Assembly (NCBI GenBank): GCA_026418075.1
Contig: JAOACA010000005.1
Coordinates: 1 to 47,807 of the forward strand
Direction of reading: 5' to 3'
Length of the DNA: 47,807 nucleotides
From: Candidatus Bipolaricaulota bacterium
GTDB lineage: Bacteria; Bipolaricaulota; Bipolaricaulia; Bipolaricaulales; Bipolaricaulaceae
Below are positions 1 to 9,450 of the stretch, in pieces (position 1 is the first letter of the stretch; every line of letters starts with the position of its first letter). Below the pieces are notes generated by a model that searched no databases, had not been told where the DNA came from, and was given only the letters and a program-made list of their open reading frames with translations. Both the position numbers and the translations under genes were made by a program.

Positions 1-86
1 CTCTGGAAGAGCCAACCCGAACAGCCCGCGAGGAGGAGGGACAGCCCCACCACGCCGAGAACCGCAACGACTGTCTTCCGAGTCAT
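1..86 (-). CDS. Lipoprotein N-terminus (partial, runs off window)
   Basis: Reverse-strand ATG at 86; reads MTRKTVVAVLGVVGLSLLLAGCSGWLFQ with a signal peptide and LAGC lipobox; GAGGAGG Shine-Dalgarno upstream. Confidence 0.75.
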   Translation of the reverse strand, partial: MTRKTVVAVLGVVGLSLLLAGCSGWLFQ

Positions 87-97
87 CCCTCACCTCC

Positions 98-1600
98 TCA
101 CCAGCCCCTTGTGGTGAACGTGAAGATTTCCCACGGAGTCTGCGTTGGGAACACCGTGGTGTAGCCGTTGTTCGTGGCGATGGAGACGGCGTTGGCCGTG
201 GTGACGTCGATGGCGAACGCCGCCCGCATTTCCCAGTGGTACATCCGGTGGGGCTGGAGGCGCTCCCAGGCGCTACCGGAGATCCCCGTGTACTGGGCGG
301 AGGTGGCGTTGAGGACGCGAATGACGATCCCCGCCGTGTCCCCGTGGGGCATGTCCCAGAAGGCGAGCTGGTAGAACTGGGTGGTCCCGACGATGGCCGT
401 GGGGGCCCAGGTGAATGTGGGGAAGAGGTCCACGTCCTTGGCCTCATCCGCGGGGGAGACGAGCCGCACGTCCCAGGTGGGAAGCGGGGTGCACGAGGCC
501 TCCAGCGGCGCCGATTCCACGTTGCCTCGGTAGGCCACGATGCGGTACGTGGCCGTGACCCCCACCTGAAGATCGGGGGTGCTGTCGCGGTAAAGGTAGG
601 TCGAGGCCCCTGGGGCGGCCACGGTGTAGAGGAGCCGGAAGTCGGCCTCGCCCGCAAGCTTGCGGTAGATCCGGTAACCGGTGATTGCTCCTCCACCGGT
701 GTCGCTGGCTGACCGCCGCCAGCGGAGCTCGACGTACACGTTGCCCCCGGCGGGGGCTGCCGTGGGCTCTAGGCCGTAGAAGGCCACCTTCTTGTTGAGG
801 GTCACCGCGAGGGCGGTCCGCGCCGGGATGAGCACCCCAAAGACAGCGTCGGTGAGGATGTTGGCCGTGGGCTCAAGGGGCGGGGCAATCGATACGGGGT
901 CGGAGGCAGGGGTTACGTAGACCCGGTAGATCACGTGGGTTCGGTTTTCGTTGTAGTCGTAAACCACGACCTCAAACGTCGTCCACCCCGAGACCCCATA
1001 GGTGGCGGGGTTGATGGTGAGCGTTCCTGTCGTGTAGGTGTTGGTGCGGAGCTCCCGCGGGGCGGTGAGAAGGCTTGCCCCCGGCATCTTCCCGAACGCG
1101 GCGTAGATGTAGAGGATGTCGTTGGGGCCCTGGGCGTTGATCGTCACGTTGACCGGTCCGGAGACCGTGGCCCCCTCGCTGATCCCGGTGATCGTGACCG
1201 TGGGCGGGGTGAGGGACCAGTTGGGGTTCACCACCGGCTTCTGGACGATGTCCACCCGGGCCGTGCTCGCCACCTTCACCCCCTCCACCCGGGAGGTGGC
1301 GTGGCCGTCCTTCCGTACCTCAAGGACGTAGAGGCCCTCGGGGAGCACGAGCCGGTAGAAGCCCCGCCCGTCCGTGACCGTCGAGGTCCCGTAGTACGGC
1401 GAGCCCACGCTGTACATGGGGTTGGCGCCGCCCAAAGGCCAGGCCTTGACCGTTGCTCCAGCCACGGCCTCGCCGGAGAGGTGATCCGTGACGTACCCTT
1501 CCACGGTCCCCGTGGACGGCGCGGAGACAAACAGACACCCCGCCAGGAACGCCGCCCCCAGGGAGAGAAGAGCTGCAAACACCACTCTTGTCTTGGTCAT
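98..1600 (-). CDS. Lipoprotein with carboxypeptidase-regulatory-like and Ig/fibronectin-like domains
   Basis: ORF track 98..1738; likely start is ATG at 1600 (MTKTRVVFAALLSLGAAFLAGC lipobox) with GGGAGG upstream; VEGYVTDHLSGEAVAGATV resembles a CarboxypepD_reg domain. Confidence 0.75.
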   Translation of the reverse strand: MTKTRVVFAALLSLGAAFLAGCLFVSAPSTGTVEGYVTDHLSGEAVAGATVKAWPLGGANPMYSVGSPYYGTSTVTDGRGFYRLVLPEGLYVLEVRKDGHATSRVEGVKVASTARVDIVQKPVVNPNWSLTPPTVTITGISEGATVSGPVNVTINAQGPNDILYIYAAFGKMPGASLLTAPRELRTNTYTTGTLTINPATYGVSGWTTFEVVVYDYNENRTHVIYRVYVTPASDPVSIAPPLEPTANILTDAVFGVLIPARTALAVTLNKKVAFYGLEPTAAPAGGNVYVELRWRRSASDTGGGAITGYRIYRKLAGEADFRLLYTVAAPGASTYLYRDSTPDLQVGVTATYRIVAYRGNVESAPLEASCTPLPTWDVRLVSPADEAKDVDLFPTFTWAPTAIVGTTQFYQLAFWDMPHGDTAGIVIRVLNATSAQYTGISGSAWERLQPHRMYHWEMRAAFAIDVTTANAVSIATNNGYTTVFPTQTPWEIFTFTTRGW

Positions 1601-1610
1601 CGTCGCCTCC

Positions 1611-2780
1611 CTAGAAGGTGAACGTCCAGCCCAGGGCGAGGCTCGCCGGCCCGCCCACGGTGACCCCGAGCACAAGGTCCAGCGTGAAGTTGGCCATGAC
1701 CGGGACCTTCGCCACCGCCTCCAGCCGCCGCAGGCCAAACAGGGACCCCATCGGCTGGAAGTAGGACGTCAGGGTCAACGTGTACTTCCCGCCGCAGCAG
1801 CCCGCGCCGCAGAACCCGAGCTTCAGGTACTCGAACTCCGGCCCCTGGAAGATGTCCTCCTCCAGCAGGGCCTCCAGCGCGGCCACGTTCAGCGCGGTGA
1901 GGAGCTCCAGGTAGTTGCACTCCCCAAGGGCGCAGCGGACCTTGAACCCGTAGATCGCGATCCCCTGCCAGGTGTTCCCGACGAACACCGCGTCCCCGTA
2001 CACCGCGAGGCACCCCTCGATCCCCTTCCACCGGGGGGTCACCGCCACCGTCTTCGCCGTCGTGGTGTACCGAACCGTGGTGTCGAAGGTCACCCCGCAG
2101 CAGAGGGGCACCCCCTTGAGGGTGAGGGAGAGGGCGTCAAACCCGGCCTTGGTGAACGTCAGCGCGCTGTCAAGGGTCACCCCACAACAGAAGGGGATTC
2201 CCGTGGCGTCGATCTTGAGGTTGGTGAAGGAGGACCCCCCCGGGAACGGGTCCACGGGGTAGGTCTTCGTGTACGTCCCGACCCCGGTGAAGGTGATCGT
2301 AAACGGGCTCAGGGACGCCCCGAACCCGGCGGCCAGGCTGACCTTCGTCCCCCCGAGGTCGGCCTTGGCCACGACCACCGCTCCCCCCGACGGGCCGCCG
2401 AAGAAGTACCCGGGGATCGTGGGCCCGACGTGGGCGGTGTAGAGGTCCAACTCCAGTCCGCCCCAGGAGAAGGTCGTCTTCCCCAGGGTGTACAGGTACG
2501 CGGGGGCCAGGGGGCCAAAGAGCACCGTCCACTCCGTCTTGGCCGGCCCGAACATCCCCCCGACCGTCACGGTCTGCCACACGTACCCATCCGTGCCGAA
2601 GAACTCTGCCGTCCCCCCCACCTTCCACCCGGACCAGTCCGCGGTCAGGGTGAGCTGGTTGTCGATGCTGATCGTGGGGAGGAGGTTGACTTTGGCCGAC
2701 CAGCTGCCGCTGAACGTCATCTGGGCAGCCGCCACGGCCGACACGCACACCACAAGCGAGAGCCACAACCGTGCCTTCAT
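1611..2780 (-). CDS. Exported cysteine-rich beta-barrel-like protein, paralogue of 44942..46105
   Basis: Signal peptide; IPFCCGV, VPLCCGV, LGFCGAGCCGGKY motifs; C-terminal LGWTFTF (terminal aromatic as in outer-membrane barrels). Confidence 0.8.
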   Translation of the reverse strand: MKARLWLSLVVCVSAVAAAQMTFSGSWSAKVNLLPTISIDNQLTLTADWSGWKVGGTAEFFGTDGYVWQTVTVGGMFGPAKTEWTVLFGPLAPAYLYTLGKTTFSWGGLELDLYTAHVGPTIPGYFFGGPSGGAVVVAKADLGGTKVSLAAGFGASLSPFTITFTGVGTYTKTYPVDPFPGGSSFTNLKIDATGIPFCCGVTLDSALTFTKAGFDALSLTLKGVPLCCGVTFDTTVRYTTTAKTVAVTPRWKGIEGCLAVYGDAVFVGNTWQGIAIYGFKVRCALGECNYLELLTALNVAALEALLEEDIFQGPEFEYLKLGFCGAGCCGGKYTLTLTSYFQPMGSLFGLRRLEAVAKVPVMANFTLDLVLGVTVGGPASLALGWTFTF

Positions 2781-2877
2781 CGTACCTCCTCGCCTCGGAG
2801 TTGAGACCTGAATCCAGCCTAAGCTGCAGACTCTCTTTCCGGTACCACCCCCCTTCCCATGGGCTAAGACGGCCCGA

Positions 2878-2907
2878 AGTATAGGGCGAACCCCACCCTG
2901 AGGTCAA
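2878..2907 (-). promoter_or_regulatory. Sigma70-type promoter for 1611..2780 operon
   Basis: Reverse strand TTGACC-N18-TATACT, about 98 nt upstream of ATG at 2780. Confidence 0.65.
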
Positions 2908-3003
2908 CAGAGGCAAGGAATTCCATCGATATCCGTTTTATTCTTTCTAGGTTAGGTTTAGAAATGCCCACTATTCTTGTTGACCCTGCGATTGCGTTGG
3001 GGA

Positions 3004-3032
3004 TTGGCGCTCGGCGTCGGGCGGCGTACCAT
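3004..3032 (+). promoter_or_regulatory. Putative promoter of amrS-like gene
   Basis: TTGGCG-N17-TACCAT, 10 nt before ATG at 3043. Confidence 0.45.
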
Positions 3033-3042
3033 GGTGTACGCC

Positions 3043-4053
3043 ATGCCGAGGGCGATCCTGTGGGAGCGGATAGGGGAGGAGCGCGTCCGGTGCGCCCTCT
3101 GCCCCCACCGCTGCCTCATCCCGCCCGGAGGGCGTGGGGTGTGCGGGGTCCGGGAGAACCGGGAGGGGACCCTCTACGCCCTCACCCACGGCCGCCTTGT
3201 CTCCCAGGCCCTGGACCCGATCGAGAAGAAGCCCCTATACCACTTCCTCCCCGGCTCCCTCGCCCTGTCCGTGGCCGCGGTCGGCTGCAACCTCCGCTGC
3301 GACTTCTGTCAGAACCACGTGATCTCCCAGTACCCCCGGGAGCACCCGGGGGCCGTCCCCGGCGAGCGGGTCCCCCCCGAGGCCGTGGTCCGGGCGGCGG
3401 AAGAGGCGGGCGCCCCGGCCATCGCCTACACCTACACCGAGCCCACGGTGTTCTTCGAGACGTGCCTCGAGATCGGGAAGCTCGCCCGCGCCCGGGGGAT
3501 CCGGAACGTGTTTGTGACGAACGGCTACATGACCGCGGAGGCCCTGGGGGAGGCTCAGGGGTGGCTCGACGGGGCGAACGTGGACCTCAAGGCGTTCTCA
3601 GACGACTTCTACCGCCGCTACTGCGGAGGATCGCTCCAGCCGGTGCTGGATACGATCGGCCGGATGGTCGAGGCCGGGATCTGGGTCGAGGTGACGACCC
3701 TCGTCATCCCCGGCCGGAACGACTCCGAGGAGGAGCTCCGCTGGATCGCCCAGTTCCTCGCCGGCCTCTCCCCGGACCTCCCCTGGCACGTTTCCCGGTT
3801 CGTCCCCGCCTACAAGGTCCAGGACCGTCCGCCCACGCCGGTGGCGACCCTTCGGCGGGCGCGGGAGATCGGGCGCGAGGCGGGGCTCCGGTACGTCTAC
3901 CTCGGGAACGTCCCCGGGGAGGGGGAGGACACGGCCTGTCCCTCCTGCGGCCGGGTCGTCCTCCGCCGGTACGGGTTCCGGGTTCTGGAGAACGCCCTTG
4001 TCGACGGCCGCTGCCCCGGCTGCGGGGAGGCCATCGCCGGCGTCTGGTCCTAG
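3043..4053 (+). CDS. amrS: AmrS-type (AmmeMemoRadiSam / PflA-like) radical SAM protein
   Basis: CALCPHRC N-terminus, GCNLRCDFCQNHVISQ radical SAM CxxxCxxC, C-terminal CPSCG..CPGCG. Confidence 0.85.
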   Translation: MPRAILWERIGEERVRCALCPHRCLIPPGGRGVCGVRENREGTLYALTHGRLVSQALDPIEKKPLYHFLPGSLALSVAAVGCNLRCDFCQNHVISQYPREHPGAVPGERVPPEAVVRAAEEAGAPAIAYTYTEPTVFFETCLEIGKLARARGIRNVFVTNGYMTAEALGEAQGWLDGANVDLKAFSDDFYRRYCGGSLQPVLDTIGRMVEAGIWVEVTTLVIPGRNDSEEELRWIAQFLAGLSPDLPWHVSRFVPAYKVQDRPPTPVATLRRAREIGREAGLRYVYLGNVPGEGEDTACPSCGRVVLRRYGFRVLENALVDGRCPGCGEAIAGVWS

Positions 4054-4469
4054 CGGCGGAGGGTGATCCGCCGCCGGTCCCCTCCCGCGTGCTCGAGGGT
4101 GACCCAGACTGCCCCCGGGGGAATTCGGTCGGGGATTCGGTCCGCCCACTCCACCGCCGTTACCCCCCGCGCGGGGGGGAGGAGCTCGTCCAGCCCGACC
4201 TCCGCGAGTTCCCGGAACGACCGGACCCGGTAGAGGTCGAGGTGGTGGAACGGGACCCGCCCCGCGTAGGAGCGGGCGAGGACGAAGCTGGGGGAGAGGA
4301 GGACGTCCTTCACGAAGAGGCCCCGGGCCAGGCCCCGGACGAACGTGGACTTCCCCGCCCCGAGCTCCCCCACCAGGGCCACGACGTCCCCGTCCCGGAG
4401 GGTGGGAGCGAGCTCGGCCCCCGCTTCTTCGGTCTCCTCGGCGCTGGCGGTGATGAGGACCCGTTCCAT
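4050..4469 (-). CDS. tsaE: tRNA threonylcarbamoyladenosine biosynthesis ATPase TsaE
   Basis: GELGAGKSTFVRGLARGL Walker A, SPSFVLARSYAG, HHLDLYRV, EWADRIPD. Confidence 0.92.
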   Translation of the reverse strand: MERVLITASAEETEEAGAELAPTLRDGDVVALVGELGAGKSTFVRGLARGLFVKDVLLSPSFVLARSYAGRVPFHHLDLYRVRSFRELAEVGLDELLPPARGVTAVEWADRIPDRIPPGAVWVTLEHAGGDRRRITLRR

Positions 4470-4470
4470 C

Positions 4471-6804
4471 TCAGGCCCGGATCCGAACCCCCAGGAGGCT
4501 CAGGCGGGCGAGGATCCGCTCCACCGCCCCGTCCACGTCGCCGGAAGCGAGGGTCCGCTCGGGGTCCCGGAACGCGACCTCGTAGGTGAGGCTGAGGTAC
4601 CCCTCGGGAAGCCCGGCCCCCTCGTACCGGTCGTAGAGGAACGCGCTCTCCACGAGGGGCTCCCCGCGGATCGCCTCGGCCACCCTCCCCGCGGGGAGGT
4701 CGCGGGGGACGAGGAGGGAGAGGTCGCGCTTGGAGGCCGGGGCCCGGGGGAGGGGGCGGTGCTCCGCCGGCCGGGCGAGCTCCCGCAGGGCGGTGAGGGA
4801 AAGCTCGAACGCGAGCACCCGCCGCTCCCCGGGGAGGTCGGCGGTGAGGGCGGGGGCGAGCTCCCCCACCCAGCCGATCCGCCCCTGGGGCCCGTGGATT
4901 CCGGCCCGGCGGTAGGGGTGAAGCCGGGGGTCGTCGGTGTCTCCCAGGGTGACCCCCTCAACCCGGAGGGCGGCGAGGAGGGCGTCGAGGACGCCCTTGA
5001 GGTGGGCGGGGGTGAACTCGTCCTTCCCCGCGAGGGGGATCCCCGGCCGGCCGGCGAGGGCGGCCGCGGCCCGGTCCTCCTCGAGCACCTCCCCGCCCCG
5101 GCGGAGGAACACCCGCCCGACCTCGAACAGGGCGACCCCGGGAGCCCCGGCCTCGAGGTTCGCCCGCACCACCGCAAGAAGCCCGGGGAGGAGGCTCGCC
5201 CGGAGGCCCTCCGCCCCCTGGGCTAGGGGGTTCCGGACGAGGACCTCCGCCTCCCCGGCCGGGACAAGCCCGGGGGTGCAGACCTCGAGGAGCCCAAGGG
5301 AGGATAGGATTTCCCGGACCCGGTCGGCAAACGCCTCCCGGGGGTCCTTCCTCCCCACCCGGGGCTCGACCCGGGGAGCGGAGGCCGGGATCCGGTCGTA
5401 CCCGTGGAGCCGGGCCACCTCCTCCACGAGGTCGATCTCCCGGAGGAGGTCCCCCCGGAACGGGGGAATCGCTGCCTCCCAGGCGTCGCCCCGGTCCCGA
5501 AGCCGCAGGCCGAGGCGGGTCAGGCCGTCCTCAACCTCGGCGGGCGGCACGGCGACCCCCAGGATCTCCGCGACGCGCCCCTTGCGGAGGGCGACGGTCC
5601 GGGGCCGGGCCGGGGAGGGGTAGACGTCCACCGCCCCCCGGAGGACCTGGACCGGCGCGTGGCGGGCGAGGACGGCGCACAGGCGGCGGGAGGCCACCTC
5701 GGCCATTTCTGGAGACAGCCCCCGCTCGAACCGGAGGCTGGCCTCGGTCCGGAGCCCGAGGGACCGGGCCCCCCGGCGGACCCGGACCGGGGAGAACGCC
5801 GCGGCCTCCAGAAGCACGTCCCGCGTCTCCGGGCCGATCTCCGTCTCCGCCCCCCCCATCACCCCCGCCACCGCCACCGGACGGTGGGCGTCGGCGATCA
5901 CCAGGACCTCCGGGGAGAGCTCCCGCTCCACCCCGTCCAGGGTCCGGATCCGCTCCCCTGCCCGGGCCCGCCGGACGACGACCCGCCCTTCCGCCAGGCG
6001 CCGGTGGTCGAAGGCGTGCAGCGGGTGCCCGAGCTCGAGGAGGACGTAGTTCGTGGCGTCGACCACGAGGGACAGGGGCCGCATCCCCCCCTTGAGGAGT
6101 CGTGCCTGGAGGAGGAGCGGGGACGGCCGGTCGTCCACCCCCCGCAGAACCCGGGCCACGTACCGAGGGCAGTCCCCCGGGTCCTCGATCTCCACCGCGG
6201 TCGCGCGCTCCGCCCCCGGCGTGGCCTCGGGGAACCCAAGCTCCGGCTCCCGAAACGGCGTCCGGTAGAGGGCGGAGATCTCCCGGGCGATCCCGAGGAC
6301 CCCAAGGAGGTCGGGGCGGTTGGAGGTGATCTTGAGGGAGAGGACCACGTCGGGGAGCTCCAAGAGAGGGGCGAGCTCGGCCCCCACGGGGAGCCCTGCG
6401 GGGAGGTTCCAGATCCCCGGGGACTTCGCCTCCAGGCCCAGCTCCTGCCGGGAGAGGATCATCCCCTCGCTCCGGACCCCGCGGATCGTGGCCTCCGACA
6501 GGGTCCCCCCGGGGAGGCGGGCCCCGGGGAGGGCGAGGGGGACGAGGCCCCCGGGGACCACGTTCTCCGCCCCGCAGACCACGGTCCGCGTCCCGGAGCC
6601 GGTGTCCACCGCGCACACGGAGAGGTGATCCGCTTTGGGGTGCCGCTCCACCCCTTCCACCCGGGCCACCACCACGCCCTCGACCGTCAGGTCCTCGACC
6701 CGCTCGACCTCGAGCCCGGCGATCGTCAACCGCTCGGCGAGCGCCTCCAGGGGGACCTCGGGGAGGTCCACGTACTCCGAAAGCCAGTTGAGCGAAGCCC
6801 GCAC
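4471..6804 (-). CDS. pheT: Phenylalanyl-tRNA synthetase beta subunit
   Basis: 777 aa; MRASLNWLSEYVDLP, HPKADHLSVCAVDTG tRNA-binding domain, B3/B4 and B5 regions, C-terminal FDX-ACB-like domain. Confidence 0.95.
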   Translation of the reverse strand: MRASLNWLSEYVDLPEVPLEALAERLTIAGLEVERVEDLTVEGVVVARVEGVERHPKADHLSVCAVDTGSGTRTVVCGAENVVPGGLVPLALPGARLPGGTLSEATIRGVRSEGMILSRQELGLEAKSPGIWNLPAGLPVGAELAPLLELPDVVLSLKITSNRPDLLGVLGIAREISALYRTPFREPELGFPEATPGAERATAVEIEDPGDCPRYVARVLRGVDDRPSPLLLQARLLKGGMRPLSLVVDATNYVLLELGHPLHAFDHRRLAEGRVVVRRARAGERIRTLDGVERELSPEVLVIADAHRPVAVAGVMGGAETEIGPETRDVLLEAAAFSPVRVRRGARSLGLRTEASLRFERGLSPEMAEVASRRLCAVLARHAPVQVLRGAVDVYPSPARPRTVALRKGRVAEILGVAVPPAEVEDGLTRLGLRLRDRGDAWEAAIPPFRGDLLREIDLVEEVARLHGYDRIPASAPRVEPRVGRKDPREAFADRVREILSSLGLLEVCTPGLVPAGEAEVLVRNPLAQGAEGLRASLLPGLLAVVRANLEAGAPGVALFEVGRVFLRRGGEVLEEDRAAAALAGRPGIPLAGKDEFTPAHLKGVLDALLAALRVEGVTLGDTDDPRLHPYRRAGIHGPQGRIGWVGELAPALTADLPGERRVLAFELSLTALRELARPAEHRPLPRAPASKRDLSLLVPRDLPAGRVAEAIRGEPLVESAFLYDRYEGAGLPEGYLSLTYEVAFRDPERTLASGDVDGAVERILARLSLLGVRIRA

Positions 6805-6816
6805 CGCGCCTCCTGT

Positions 6817-9450
6817 CTACAGCCCCAGGCCGAAGTAGAACACGGCCTCGCCCCCGGGGACGAGGGGCCATCCCACCCCGAGGATCACCTGGACGGCGGC
6901 GAGACCCCCGAGGAGCTCCAGGGTCGCCACCGCCTCCGCCCCGGCCTCGAGGTAGGCCGCGATTGTCTCCCCTTCCTGGCCCCTCTTCCACAGCCGGGCC
7001 CAGGAGAGGTACAGGCGCGGCCGGACCTCGGTCACCAGGGCTGCCCCCCCGAGGGAGTAGTCGGGCCGGAGGGGGGGAAGCCAGATTCCCAAGGAGAACA
7101 CGGTCTTCCGCTCCCCCTGGGGGAGGGCCTCCCCCGGCAGGGTCCGGAGCTCGGTGAGGGCCGGAAGGAGCTTTTCGGGAGCGCCGGGGCTTGCGAGACC
7201 GAACCGCGCCCCGAGGGTGAGGTAGGCGTGGGGAAAGAGCCCGAGGAGGTGGGTGTGCCCAAGTTCCGCGGCCCACCCCACCCCGGGCAGCCAGAGGAGG
7301 GACAGCCCGCCGGCGTGGGCCCGGGCCAGGTTCTCCCCCCAGGCGAGGTCGAGCCCGAGCCCCCACTCCGGCCGCCGGCTCACGGTGAGGGTAAGCTCCC
7401 CCACCCGCTCCCAGTACGTCCCCGGCGTCCCGAGGGTCGGCCGGTTCCAGAGGTAGCGGGTGAAGGACAGGGCCCCGAGGAGGGTCTCTCCGAGGGCGGC
7501 CCAGCCGGAGAGGGCCCCCTCCCGGCCGTAGCGCACCCACCCGGCCACGGCGAGGGCCTGGGGGAAGATCCCCCACCCGAACCGGTCCAGGTACTGGATC
7601 GTCATTCCCTCGCTTTCGAGGTCGGGCCGGACGAGGTAGGCGTCCAGGGGGAGGGCGTTCCGATCGAGGGCCACGGTGAACTTCCGCGGCCAGGCGTTGT
7701 TGAGGCGGTCCACGTCGGGGGCCCGCCCGTCGGGGTCAACCACGGCCCGCACCACGGGGAACGTCGTCCGGAACTCGAGGGTTGCCGTTTCGGCCTCGGC
7801 GTCCCAGCGCGCCCGCTCCCGCTCCCCCTTCGGGCCCTGGACCTCCACCGTCACGGGCATGGCCCCAGTCCCCCTCCGGGAGAGCTGGACGACCGTGACG
7901 TGCTCCTCCCCGTCCCGGGACCGGGTCAGCCCGAGGGCGGCGTAGTCGGCCCACGCCTCCCCGTACACCCACGCCGCGAAGAACGGCCCCCAGTCCCGTC
8001 CCGTCTCCCCCTCGAGGAGGGCCTGGAGGTCGGAGCTCCCGAACCGCCCGGCCCTCCACCGGGCGTGGGCCTCCCGGAGGACCCGGTCGAACGCGTCCTC
8101 CCCGGCGAGGGCGGCCGCGGCCCGGAGGACGAGGTACCCCTTGTTGTAGAGCCGGTCCCCCGTCGCCTGCTCGTAGCGGACCTCGGAAAGGGGCTTGGCC
8201 AAGGCCTCGTCAAACCCCGAAAACGCCCGCTCCATGTACGGAAGCTCGGTCAAGTGCTCCCGGAGGTTCAGGAACCCCAGCTCCCGCTCGACGACCTCCT
8301 CCCCCAGGCCCCGCCCCTCGAGGGCGAACACGTTCCCCCCCGTGGCCCCGTACCGGTCCTCGAACCAGCGGATCGCCAGGTACTGGCTCGTCCCCTCCGA
8401 GAGCCAGTTTTCGGCGTCGAAGTCCACCCCGATCCCGATCCCCCACCACAGGTGGGCGAGCTCGTGGGCGAGGATGTACTGCCCGTACCGGGAGAGAACG
8501 CCCCGTGCGGTGAGGTCCTGGCGGCGGAAGTACCACCGGGGGAGGAACACGACCCCGTCGGCGGTCATCGCCACGCCCACCTCGTTGGGGTGCTCCACGA
8601 GGAGAACCCGCCCCTCCGGGTAGGCCCCGTACCGCTCCCCGTAGTAGGCGAGGATCTCCGGGACGTAGGTCGCCATCGTCCGGAGCTTGTCCTCGTCCCC
8701 GGGGAGAGCCACCCCCTCCACGGTGACCCCGGGGAAGGAGAGGGTGAAGGGGCGGACGGACCCTTGGGGGGCGAGGAAGAGGGAGATGGAGCGCACCGGG
8801 CCGGCGAAGCGGACGGTGTACCGGGTTTCCTTTTCTACCCGCTCCTCCGCCACTTCCCCGGGCAGGGCGGCGATCCACCCCTCGGGGACGGTGAGGCGGA
8901 GCCGGTAGTCGTGGGCGGGGAGGACGAACGGCCACCGGCCGTCCGTTGGGGACGCGGTGGGAACCGGGTGCCAGCCGAACCGCCAGGTGTGGACGTCCCC
9001 CAGCCGCCCCGGCTCCCCAAGCCACAGGTGGGGAAACCTCGTCCGAAACTCGATTACGATCTCCCCGGGCCCCCCCGGGAGGGGCACCCGGAGGAGGACG
9101 TCCCCCAGGGAGTAGGTCTGGAGCGTGGGGGGCGCGGGGAGGAGATCGTAGGGGAGCTCCGTCTCCCCTCCCGGCGTCGCCCACGCCACCCGCTCGATCT
9201 CTGTCCACGCCGGGTCGAAGCCGGCGACGTACGTCCCGTCCTGGACGAGGGGGGAGACGTAGGGGTTGGGCTCCCGGCCGAGGTTCCCCAGGAGGGCAAA
9301 CCACGCCTCGGCCAAGGACCCCTCGACCGCGATCCGCATCGTCCCGGATACCGTGTGGTCCCCCGGAGAGAAGGCGGCCTCGATCGTCACCGGGGCCGAA
9401 GAAGCGGCCGCCGCCAAACTTCCCAATACGCACAGGATGAGGGTTCTCAA
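6817..9450 (-). CDS. Exported M1-family metallopeptidase with C-terminal barrel-like region
   Basis: Signal peptide; HELAHLWWGIGIGVDFDAENWLSE = HExxH-X18-E; about 300 aa C-terminal region of alternating beta-like segments. Confidence 0.8.
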   Translation of the reverse strand: MRTLILCVLGSLAAAASSAPVTIEAAFSPGDHTVSGTMRIAVEGSLAEAWFALLGNLGREPNPYVSPLVQDGTYVAGFDPAWTEIERVAWATPGGETELPYDLLPAPPTLQTYSLGDVLLRVPLPGGPGEIVIEFRTRFPHLWLGEPGRLGDVHTWRFGWHPVPTASPTDGRWPFVLPAHDYRLRLTVPEGWIAALPGEVAEERVEKETRYTVRFAGPVRSISLFLAPQGSVRPFTLSFPGVTVEGVALPGDEDKLRTMATYVPEILAYYGERYGAYPEGRVLLVEHPNEVGVAMTADGVVFLPRWYFRRQDLTARGVLSRYGQYILAHELAHLWWGIGIGVDFDAENWLSEGTSQYLAIRWFEDRYGATGGNVFALEGRGLGEEVVERELGFLNLREHLTELPYMERAFSGFDEALAKPLSEVRYEQATGDRLYNKGYLVLRAAAALAGEDAFDRVLREAHARWRAGRFGSSDLQALLEGETGRDWGPFFAAWVYGEAWADYAALGLTRSRDGEEHVTVVQLSRRGTGAMPVTVEVQGPKGERERARWDAEAETATLEFRTTFPVVRAVVDPDGRAPDVDRLNNAWPRKFTVALDRNALPLDAYLVRPDLESEGMTIQYLDRFGWGIFPQALAVAGWVRYGREGALSGWAALGETLLGALSFTRYLWNRPTLGTPGTYWERVGELTLTVSRRPEWGLGLDLAWGENLARAHAGGLSLLWLPGVGWAAELGHTHLLGLFPHAYLTLGARFGLASPGAPEKLLPALTELRTLPGEALPQGERKTVFSLGIWLPPLRPDYSLGGAALVTEVRPRLYLSWARLWKRGQEGETIAAYLEAGAEAVATLELLGGLAAVQVILGVGWPLVPGGEAVFYFGLGL

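Noticed and set aside
2908-3003. AT-rich patch as a possible attachment site or origin-like element
   Set aside because: No direct repeats, integrase or DnaA-box cluster seen; more simply part of the divergent promoter region
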